This document shows, one piece after another, positions 5,261 to 11,300 of a DNA stretch of 12,760 nt. The DNA comes from Frankia sp. GTDB lineage: Bacteria > Actinomycetota > Actinomycetes > Frankiales > Frankiaceae. Each line of letters starts with the position of its first letter. Within the stretch, counting starts at the first letter, position 1. The notes under the pieces were generated by a model that had not been told where the DNA came from, ran no database searches, and saw only the letters and a list, made by a program, of their open reading frames with translations. The DNA is taken from assembly GCA_019689615.1 (NCBI GenBank), contig JADGHD010000081.1, positions 1-12,760 on the forward strand, given 5' to 3'. The position numbers and the translations under genes were made by a program.

Positions 5261-7714
5261 CTACTCGACCCAGGTCTCCTCGAAGACGGCGCCGTCGGCG
5301 ACGAGCTTGTCGATCTCGCCCTCGTCGAAGCCGTTCTCCCGCAGCACCTCGCGGGTGTGCTGGCCGCAGACCGGCGGCGGGCCGGCGATGCGGCCGGGGG
5401 TGGCGGAGAACGTGATCGTCGTGCCGAAGTGCTCGAAGCTGCCGAGCTTCGGGTGCTGCTGGCGGACCACGAGCCCTTCGGCGTGCATCGCCGGGTCGTC
5501 GTGGATCCGCCGGCCGAAGTCGGGGTCGCAGATCTCGACGGGCACCCCGGCGCCGTCGAGGACGGTAAAGGCCTCGGTGGCGGGGCGGCCGGCGAACCAG
5601 GCCTCCAGCCGGTCGGCGACCAGCTCGTCGTCGGCCAGCCCGTCGTCGGCCAGCTCGTCGTCGGCCAGGCCGGTGGCCGAGCGCAGCGCCGCCCGGTGCT
5701 TCGCGGCGATCGCGGCCAGGCACAGCCAGCGGCCGTCGCCCGCCCGGTAGAGCCGGTAGAGCGGGCCGATGCCGAGCTGCATCCGGTCGAGCGCCGGCCG
5801 GGGCAGCGGGGTGCCGTCCGGCCGCAGCGCCGCCATCGAGGCCACCAGCAGCTGGGCGTTGAGGATCGAGGTGTCCACGGTCTGCGCCTCGCCCGTGCGG
5901 GCCCGGTGGTAGAGCGCCTGGATCACGCCGATCGCGGACAGGAAGCCGTTGCCGGTGTCGCCCAGCGACGTCAGGCTCCAGAACGGCCGGCCACCGTCGC
6001 GACAGCCGCCGTCCTCGTAGGTGACGCCGGCCAGCGACCCACCGGTCTGGTCGTTGCCCGGGGAGTCCGATCGCGGGCCGCGGTCAAAGCCGCGGGTGTG
6101 GCAGTAGATGATGTCCGGGTTCACGGCGCGCAGCGACGCCTCGTCGCACCCGAGCCGGGCCAGCGCGTCGCGGCGCATGTTGGAGTGCACGACGTCGGCC
6201 CGCTCGACCAGCCGGTACAGCACCGCCCGCCCGGCGGGCGTCTTCAGGTCGATGCCGATGCTGCGCTTGCCGCGGTTGGCGCCATAGGCGATGTGCGAGG
6301 CGTGCCAGGCCGGGTCGCGGCGGGCGTTCACCTTGATGACGTTGGCACCGAGGTCGGCGAGCACCTGGGTGCCGAACGGCCCGGCCACGGCGAAACCCAG
6401 GTCGAGCACGGTCACCCCGTCGAGCGGCGGCCGGCCGTCGCCGCCCGCGGCCTCGCCGCTGCCGTGCGCGGCGCTCGGCTTCGTGACCTGGGCCGGCCAG
6501 GGCGCGGCCAGGACCTCGGCGGTGTGCTCGCCCACCCGGGGCGGGCCGCCGCGGATGCGGCCGGGGGTGCGGGACAGCCCGTAGAGGATGCCGGCCTGGC
6601 GCAGGGTGCCGTGCTCCGGGTGCGGCACGTCGACGACGGCGTCCTCGGCGAGCAGCGCCGGGTCGGTCAGTGCCTCCTCCGGGGTGCGCACCGGCTGCAG
6701 CGGGACGCCGCCCTGGCGGGCGACCTCGGTCCACTCCTCGCTCGTGAACCGCGCGACCGCCTCGGCCATCAGCGGGTAGTAGTGCGCGAGGACGACGATG
6801 TTCTCCGGCTCCATCGGGATCCTGGCCGGGTCGTCGAGCACCCGGGCGACGTCGCGGCGCAGCGCCAGGGTGTCGCCGTCGGCGCTGCTCAGCACGAACA
6901 GCGGGTTGGGCACCCACTGCTGCACCCAGCGGCCGTCCGAGCAGCGGAAGAAGCCCTTCGGCGCCCGCCGGTCGAACACCCACGACCGCAGGCCCACGGC
7001 GTCCGGCCGGCCGACCCGCATCCACGCCCCCGCCTGCGCGCACAGCGCGGCCTGCAGCAGCGACGTCGCCACCCGCTGGCCGCGGCCGGTGCGCTCGCGG
7101 GCCAGCAGCGCGGCGTTGATGCCGACGCTCGCCAGGTACGCCGCCCCCAGGGACAGGAACGGGGAGTAGGTGAAGATCGGCCCCTCGCGCGGCGCGCCCG
7201 GCTCCATCCCCTCCGGGAGCTCGAGGTCCGCCAGGAACTCCGGCTCCCCGTGCATGTAGCCGATGGCGCCGCCGGTCTCTCCACGCTGCGCGTCCCACAG
7301 GCCGGTGCGCGCCGCGACCAGGCCCTCGATGCCCGGCCGGTCGCGGTGCCCGGGATGGTTGCCATAGCCGGTGATGGAGCAGTGGATCAGCCGCGGGTTG
7401 CGGGCCACCAGCTCGTCGGCGGGCAGGCCGAGGCGCTCCAGCGTTCCCGGCGCGAACGACTCCAGCAGCACGTCGGCGCCGTCGACCAGGGTGAAAAGCC
7501 GCGCCCGGTCGGCATCGTCGCGCAGGTCGAGCTCGACCGCGCGCCGGCCGCGCAGCCACACGTCATACCCCGGCGTCCCCCGGAACGGGTCCCCACCCGG
7601 CGGCTCCACCTTGACGACGTCCGCGCCGTGGTCGGCGAGCAGCATCCCGGCGACCGGCCCGGCGATCCCCCACGACAGATCCAGGACCCGAACCCCGTCG
7701 AGCACGCTTGGCAT
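5261..7714 (-). CDS. Fused tandem CaiB/BaiF-family (class III) CoA-transferase
   Basis: Protein of 817 residues, twice the family's usual length of about 400, made of two class III CoA-transferase modules (roughly 1-405 and 428-810) joined by a Gly/Ala/Pro-rich linker (406-427). Both open alike: LDGVRVLDLSWGIAGPVAG with ADVVKVEPP, and LDGVTVLDLGFAVAGPFGT with ANVIKVNAR. The family moves CoA between carboxylic acids through an aspartyl thioester. The second module keeps this residue in SLGDTGNG (Asp586, matching Asp169 of formyl-CoA transferase). In the first the aligned position is Ser188, in PFLSLGAAY, so it is probably non-catalytic. Single-module family members form interlocked dimers; the fusion would be a covalent heterodimer comparable to two-subunit enzymes such as BbsEF. 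The ATG at 7714 follows GGAGGAG at proper spacing; the frame to 7759 lacks such support. The module-two region 685-699 contains a triple ADDEL-type repeat. Donor and acceptor acids are unknown; the context suggests activation of the pathway substrate. Confidence 0.92.
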   Translation of the reverse strand: MPSVLDGVRVLDLSWGIAGPVAGMLLADHGADVVKVEPPGGDPFRGTPGYDVWLRGRRAVELDLRDDADRARLFTLVDGADVLLESFAPGTLERLGLPADELVARNPRLIHCSITGYGNHPGHRDRPGIEGLVAARTGLWDAQRGETGGAIGYMHGEPEFLADLELPEGMEPGAPREGPIFTYSPFLSLGAAYLASVGINAALLARERTGRGQRVATSLLQAALCAQAGAWMRVGRPDAVGLRSWVFDRRAPKGFFRCSDGRWVQQWVPNPLFVLSSADGDTLALRRDVARVLDDPARIPMEPENIVVLAHYYPLMAEAVARFTSEEWTEVARQGGVPLQPVRTPEEALTDPALLAEDAVVDVPHPEHGTLRQAGILYGLSRTPGRIRGGPPRVGEHTAEVLAAPWPAQVTKPSAAHGSGEAAGGDGRPPLDGVTVLDLGFAVAGPFGTQVLADLGANVIKVNARRDPAWHASHIAYGANRGKRSIGIDLKTPAGRAVLYRLVERADVVHSNMRRDALARLGCDEASLRAVNPDIIYCHTRGFDRGPRSDSPGNDQTGGSLAGVTYEDGGCRDGGRPFWSLTSLGDTGNGFLSAIGVIQALYHRARTGEAQTVDTSILNAQLLVASMAALRPDGTPLPRPALDRMQLGIGPLYRLYRAGDGRWLCLAAIAAKHRAALRSATGLADDELADDGLADDELVADRLEAWFAGRPATEAFTVLDGAGVPVEICDPDFGRRIHDDPAMHAEGLVVRQQHPKLGSFEHFGTTITFSATPGRIAGPPPVCGQHTREVLRENGFDEGEIDKLVADGAVFEETWVE
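5621..5665. repeat. Three tandem 15-base units inside the CoA-transferase gene
   Basis: CAGCTCGTCGTCGGC, CAGCCCGTCGTCGGC and CAGCTCGTCGTCGGC follow each other without gaps. The middle copy differs at one base. Read on the minus strand they encode ADDEL, ADDGL and ADDEL, an acidic insert in the second CoA-transferase module. The length in multiples of three keeps the frame. Such arrays can gain or lose units by slippage. Confidence 0.85.
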
Positions 7715-7762
7715 GACGACTCCTCCGCGATCGGTTGGCCGTCCACATAGTGCCTGCAATGT

Positions 7763-7774
7763 TGCGCGGGCGCA
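7763..7774. promoter_or_regulatory. Near-palindrome upstream of the CoA-transferase gene
   Basis: TGCGCGGGCGCA has 5-base inverted arms around GG, the same architecture as the CCTGCGGGCAGG elements, but different arms. It lies 49-60 bases upstream of the ATG at 7714. It is a possible regulatory site with weak support. Confidence 0.2.
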
Positions 7775-7808
7775 CGGGAACGCCGCCGGCCGACCGCCAC
7801 GCCCGCCC

Positions 7809-7848
7809 TCGCCGCTCGCGGCGACCCGGCCGCCGGCCGCGATCGGCC
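7809..7848 (-). terminator. Two consecutive hairpins after the decarboxylase-family gene
   Basis: TCGCCG/CGGCGA (7809-7814 and 7819-7824, 4-base loop) and GGCCG/CGGCC (7835-7839 and 7844-7848, 4-base loop) lie in the 154-base gap downstream of the leftward gene ending at 7869. They could terminate or weaken read-through into the CoA-transferase gene. Neither is followed by a U-tract on the minus strand. Confidence 0.35.
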
Positions 7849-7868
7849 AGGATCCACGAAAACCGGCC

Positions 7869-8660
7869 CTAGCCCAGCGGGCGGACCTCGGCGCCGGTGA
7901 TGGTGAACGCCAGCGAGCAGCGGAAGCCGCCGGTCACCTCGGTCGGACGCAGCGGGCCGAGCTCCTCGAACTCGGAGTCGAAGATCTCCAGCTCGGCCGG
8001 GCCGGTCCAGACGTCGGCGGCGGCGAAGTCGGTGACGATGTTGCGGGCCAGGTCGCGCACCAACGGCGGGCCGCCGGCCAAATCGGGGACCAGCCGGGTG
8101 TGCCAGACCGGCAGCCGCAGCGCGCGCGGCACGAAGCCCTCGGGCTCGGCGCGCTCCAGCGTCACCGCTCCCCTGGCGAGCTGGCGGCCGAGGCTGCAGA
8201 CGTGGCCGGCGAACCGGGAGCCAGCCGCGAGCCGCGGGCCGCCCCGGCCGACCCGGACCGCCCTCGTGATCGCGATGTCGCCGGCCTTCTTCGGGAAGCC
8301 CTGGATGTGGCCGCGGGCGAACGACAGGTCGTTGTCGACCCAGATGTAGGGCACCCGGGCCACCGGGCGGCCGTCGAGGCGGGCCGGCACGGCGAGGTAG
8401 GCCTCGCGGTACTGGCCGCGGGCCGGGTCGGCGGCGATCCGCGGGTCGGCGTCGGCCGCGCTCGACCAGTCCGCGAAGACGAAGGTCGCGGCGCCGTCGC
8501 CGACCGGCTCGAGCGCCTCCGGCAGCACGGCGGCGACCGCGTCCGGGTCGGCGCGGAAGTCGATGCCGAGGATCTCCCCGGAGAAGTGCCAGGGCGGCGG
8601 TGGTACCAGGGCAGCGGCCCCACCGGGGGAGAGCGGCAGGCTCCAGCCGCGCAGCGTCAT
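7869..8660 (-). CDS. Acetoacetate decarboxylase family protein
   Basis: Protein of 263 residues, close to the usual length of the acetoacetate decarboxylase family, which removes CO2 from beta-keto acids through a Schiff base on lysine; some relatives instead act as aldolase-dehydratases. The segment GHIQGFPKKAGDI (117-129) carries the paired lysines: Lys124 matches the Schiff-base Lys115 of the Clostridium acetobutylicum enzyme and Lys125 its neighbour Lys116. Glu86 in YREAYL, 38 residues earlier, fits the position of its Glu76. The N-terminal half has the ADPDAVAAVLPEALEP segment common in the family. The ATG at 8660 is preferred over GTG at 8666 because GAGGAG lies seven bases before the ATG but only one before the GTG. 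It sits 72 bases after the SDR gene and probably shares its transcript. Substrate unknown; a beta-keto acid formed by the SDR or the other enzymes is a reasonable guess. Confidence 0.85.
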   Translation of the reverse strand: MTLRGWSLPLSPGGAAALVPPPPWHFSGEILGIDFRADPDAVAAVLPEALEPVGDGAATFVFADWSSAADADPRIAADPARGQYREAYLAVPARLDGRPVARVPYIWVDNDLSFARGHIQGFPKKAGDIAITRAVRVGRGGPRLAAGSRFAGHVCSLGRQLARGAVTLERAEPEGFVPRALRLPVWHTRLVPDLAGGPPLVRDLARNIVTDFAAADVWTGPAELEIFDSEFEELGPLRPTEVTGGFRCSLAFTITGAEVRPLG

Positions 8661-8732
8661 CGGCACGCTCCTCGCAGGGTCGGTGGGTCGGTCGACGGCG
8701 CCAGGCCGGGGTGGGCCGGCCGGCGCGGCCGG

Positions 8733-9845
8733 TCAGATGCGGGTGGTGGCGCGGACGTGGCGGGTGCCGGGGCCGGCATAGGACTTGCCGTAGCCCGGCA
8801 GCTCGGCGTAGCCGAGGTCCGGCGGGTTGGCGATGGCCGCCCGCCACCAGGTGACCAGCCGGTCCTCCGCCGCGTAGTCGAACGGGTCCTGCAGCGCGCT
8901 CTCCTCGTAGCCGCCGCGGGCCGGCGGGTGCTCGACCAGCCAGCGGGCGGCCAGCCGCACCGCCTGGCGCGCCGGCACGACGTCGCGGTAGCCGAGCCGG
9001 TCGCGCAGCCTGGTGGTGTCGATGTAGCGGTGGGTCCCCTGCTGGCTCTGCATCAGCGGGCGGGCCGGGATGGCCAGCTCCGCGGGCATGTTGACCAGCT
9101 CCCAGTCGTGGCCCAGCTCGTCGGTGATGATCTCGACGACCTGGCGGATGGTGAGCTTCTCGTCGTCGCCACAGTTGAAGACCTCGCCCATCGACGCCTC
9201 GGGCTGGTCGACCGCGAGCAGCAGCGCGTGCGCCAGGTTGTCGACGTAGCCGTACGGGATGATCGCCAGCCCGCCGTCCGGCAGCACGATGAACGGCCGG
9301 CGGTCGAGGATCCGCCGCACCACGCACCACTCCCGCGGAGCGAGCTGGCGCGGGCCGTAGACGTACGGGTAGCGGAAGTGGGTCGCGGTCGGGTGCTTGT
9401 CGAACAACAGCTGCTCGGTGCGACCGATCCGGTAGCTCTTGCCGTCCTCGGCCTCGGTGGCCAGCTCCGCGTCCTCGCGGGTCGGGATGGGCAGGCCGGG
9501 CGGGTGGTGCACGGCCGGGTCGAAGAAGCCACGGTAGACCGGCACCCCGCCGATCGACAGGATCCGCCCGATCCGGCCGGCCAGCACGTCGGCGACCGCC
9601 CGCAGCCGGCCGTAGGCGGCCACGACGACGTCGAACGTCTCGGTCTCGCCGAGCGCGGCCCGCAGGCCCTCCGCGCTGAACGCGTCACCGTGCAGGTGGC
9701 GGAAGCCGGCCTCCTCGGACACCTCCGGCACCTCGTGCCGGCCGGAGTGCAGCAGCGTGACCCGGTAGCCGCGGGCACGCAGGCCGAGCGCGATCGGCGG
9801 CCCCGTCGGGCCGGTCCCACCAATCACCAGCGCCGATGCAGACAT
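8733..9845 (-). CDS. NAD(P)-binding extended SDR / NAD-dependent epimerase-dehydratase-like protein
   Basis: Protein of 370 residues with an N-terminal Rossmann fold. The nucleotide-binding motif is GGTGPTG (9-15); other landmarks are FDVVVAAYGRLRAVADVLAG (71-90), RILSIGGVPVYRG (94-106), HFRYPYVYGPRQ (156-167) and YGYVDNLAHALLLAV (198-212), which match extended SDR/epimerase proteins. The usual catalytic YxxxK reads Tyr138-RIG-Arg142, so Lys is replaced by Arg. Activity as an ordinary dehydrogenase or epimerase is thus uncertain. The ATG at 9845 has AGGA eight bases upstream; the frame extending far upstream to 11186 is antisense to the FAD oxidase. It is the first leftward gene, back to back with the FAD oxidase, and precedes the decarboxylase-family gene by 72 bases. 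A role in oxidising, reducing or dehydrating a pathway intermediate is inferred from context only. Confidence 0.87.
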   Translation of the reverse strand: MSASALVIGGTGPTGPPIALGLRARGYRVTLLHSGRHEVPEVSEEAGFRHLHGDAFSAEGLRAALGETETFDVVVAAYGRLRAVADVLAGRIGRILSIGGVPVYRGFFDPAVHHPPGLPIPTREDAELATEAEDGKSYRIGRTEQLLFDKHPTATHFRYPYVYGPRQLAPREWCVVRRILDRRPFIVLPDGGLAIIPYGYVDNLAHALLLAVDQPEASMGEVFNCGDDEKLTIRQVVEIITDELGHDWELVNMPAELAIPARPLMQSQQGTHRYIDTTRLRDRLGYRDVVPARQAVRLAARWLVEHPPARGGYEESALQDPFDYAAEDRLVTWWRAAIANPPDLGYAELPGYGKSYAGPGTRHVRATTRI

Positions 9846-9858
9846 AGTATGAATCCTA
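9845..9858. promoter_or_regulatory. Candidate overlapping divergent -10 elements
   Basis: Leftward, TAGGAT (9858-9853) ends seven bases before the ATG at 9845, the same arrangement as TAGGGT before the carboxyltransferase GTG, so the SDR message may be leaderless. Rightward, TAGTAT (9845-9850) would start transcription near 9857 and give a leader of about 25 bases before the GTG at 9882. -35 elements are weak in both directions. Confidence 0.35.
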
Positions 9859-9859
9859 C
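9847..9859. promoter_or_regulatory. Candidate operator between the divergent genes
   Basis: GTATGAATCCTAC is a 13-base pseudo-palindrome (five of six base pairs match, GTAnGAnTCnTAC) lying in the short gap between the SDR start (9845, leftward) and the FAD oxidase GTG (9882, rightward). It overlaps possible -10 elements for both directions. FadR-type GntR regulators often bind short palindromes of this size, and a GntR gene is in the rightward operon, so autoregulation is plausible. Binding is inferred, not shown. Confidence 0.4.
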
Positions 9860-9865
9860 AGTTCT

Positions 9866-9874
9866 GGGAAAGGG
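9866..9874 (+). promoter_or_regulatory. Ribosome-binding site that decides the FAD oxidase start
   Basis: GGGAAAGGG ends seven bases before the GTG at 9882. The in-frame ATG at 9849 has no comparable sequence upstream and lies inside the divergent promoter, so the GTG is preferred. A leaderless start at 9849 remains possible. Confidence 0.5.
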
Positions 9875-9881
9875 CGAGCGA

Positions 9882-11300
9882 GTGATCAGTGGGCAGGCCG
9901 GGCCGGCGGCGGCCCGGGTGGAGGCGGCGCTGGCCCGGCTCGCGGCCGAGCTCGGCCCGGCGGCGGTGCTCGCCGGCGCCGACGCGCCGCCCGAGTACCA
10001 CCGGGACGAGTCGCTGACGACGGCGCCGGTCGTCCCCGCCGCCGTGGTGTGGCCCGCCAGCACCGAGCAGGTCGCCGCGGTCGTCCGGGTGGCGGCCGAG
10101 CACGGCGTGCCGGTGGTGGCGCGCGGCGCCGGCACCGGCCTGTCCGGCGGCGCGACCCCGCTGTCCGGTTCGGTCGTGGTCAGCTTCGAGCGGATGGCGG
10201 CGCTGCTGGAGATCGACGAGTCCGCGCACGTCGCCGTGGTGCAGCCGGGCCTGACCCTGGCCGAGCTGGACGCGGCGACCGCCGTGCGCGGCCTGGTCTA
10301 CCCGGTGTTCCCGGGCACCAACGCGGCCAGCCTCGGCGGCAACATCGCCACCAACGCCGGCGGGATGCGGGCGGTCAGGTACGGGGTGACCCGCCACCAC
10401 GTGCTCGGGGTCGAGGCGGTGCTGGGCACCGGCGAGGTGGTGCGGGGCGGCGGCCGGTTCGTCAAGAACGCGACCGGCTACGATCTGACCCAGCTGATCG
10501 TGGGCTCCGAGGGGACGCTGGGGCTGGTGACCGAGGCGACGCTGCGGCTGGCCCCGCGGCTCGCGCACACCGCCACGCTGCTCGCGCCGTACGCCACGGT
10601 CGACGAGGTGGCCCGGGTGATCCCGAAGGTCGTCACCAGCGGCGTCGCGCCGATGATCCTGGAGTACATCGACCGCGGCACCATGACCGGCCTGGTGCGG
10701 GCGAACGACCTGCGCCTCGGCATCCCGGGCGAGGTCGCCGCGACGGCGAGGGCCTACCTGGTCACCGTGCTGGAGGGCAGCCATCCCGACCGGCTGGACG
10801 CCGACGTGGCGCTGGCCGCGCAGATCCTCGGCGAGGCCGGCGCCGTCGACGTGTTCGTGCTGCCCGGTGGCCGGGGCGCCGAGCTGCTCGCCGCCCGGGA
10901 GAACGCCTTCTGGATGGTGCGGGCCGCCGGCGCCGACGACGTGATCGACATGGTGGTGCCGCGCAACCGGATCCCGGAGTACCTGCGCCAGGTGGAGGAG
11001 ATCGCCGCCGGCACCACGTCCCGGGTCTACGGCTGCGGCCACGCCGGCGACGGGAACATCCACTTCTCGGTCTACGAGCCAGACCCGGAGCGGCTGAAGG
11101 CTCTGCTCACCGCGATCTACACCGCCGGGATGCGGCTTGGCGGGTCGATCTCCGGCGAGCACGGCATCGGCCGGTCGAAGAAGCACTACCTGCAGGTGCT
11201 CGAGGACCCGGGCAAGCTGGCGCTCTACCGGCGGATCAAGGCCGCGTTCGACCCGGCCGGCGTGCTCAACCCCGGCTGCGTGTTCGACCTCGCCGGATGA
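9882..11300 (+). CDS. FAD-linked 2-hydroxyacid oxidase/dehydrogenase (GlcD-like)
   Basis: FAD-dependent oxidoreductase of the glycolate oxidase GlcD / D-lactate dehydrogenase / D-2-hydroxyglutarate dehydrogenase group, oxidising a 2-hydroxy acid to a 2-oxo acid; 472 residues. The N-terminal PCMH-type FAD-binding domain has the phosphate-binding segments VPVVARGAGTGLSGGATPLS (76-95) and PGTNAASLGGNIATNAGG (144-161), then NATGYDLTQLIVGSEGTLG (196-214). The C-terminal domain has GHAGDGNIH (386-394), SGEHGIG (424-430) and FDPAGVLNPG (456-465), the metal- and substrate-binding motifs of the family. The GTG at 9882 has the better ribosome-binding site; starting from ATG 9849 would give 483 residues. 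No GlcE, GlcF or iron-sulfur partner is encoded here, so it may work alone. The stop overlaps the regulator's ATG by 4 bases, so the two are co-translated. It diverges from the SDR gene. The substrate is unknown. Confidence 0.92.
   Translation: MISGQAGPAAARVEAALARLAAELGPAAVLAGADAPPEYHRDESLTTAPVVPAAVVWPASTEQVAAVVRVAAEHGVPVVARGAGTGLSGGATPLSGSVVVSFERMAALLEIDESAHVAVVQPGLTLAELDAATAVRGLVYPVFPGTNAASLGGNIATNAGGMRAVRYGVTRHHVLGVEAVLGTGEVVRGGGRFVKNATGYDLTQLIVGSEGTLGLVTEATLRLAPRLAHTATLLAPYATVDEVARVIPKVVTSGVAPMILEYIDRGTMTGLVRANDLRLGIPGEVAATARAYLVTVLEGSHPDRLDADVALAAQILGEAGAVDVFVLPGGRGAELLAARENAFWMVRAAGADDVIDMVVPRNRIPEYLRQVEEIAAGTTSRVYGCGHAGDGNIHFSVYEPDPERLKALLTAIYTAGMRLGGSISGEHGIGRSKKHYLQVLEDPGKLALYRRIKAAFDPAGVLNPGCVFDLAG

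Noticed and set aside
5621..5665. Tandem repeat as a CRISPR or regulatory array
   Set aside because: Units are 15 bases with no spacers, in frame inside a coding region.
5357..7750. Rightward open frame of 797 codons opposite the CoA-transferase gene
   Set aside because: Its protein is an Arg/Gly/Ala/Val/His-rich composition without family motifs, the usual antisense shadow of a GC-rich gene, while the opposite strand encodes a clear double CoA-transferase with a good ribosome-binding site.
7371..9848. Long rightward extension upstream of the FAD oxidase, apparently a 1309-residue fusion
   Set aside because: The added part is antisense to three well-supported leftward genes and has no domain; the real protein starts at 9882 (or 9849).
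9846..11186. Long upstream extension of the SDR frame
   Set aside because: Antisense to the FAD oxidase, His/Arg/Gly-rich, no motif; the Rossmann motif begins directly after the ATG at 9845.
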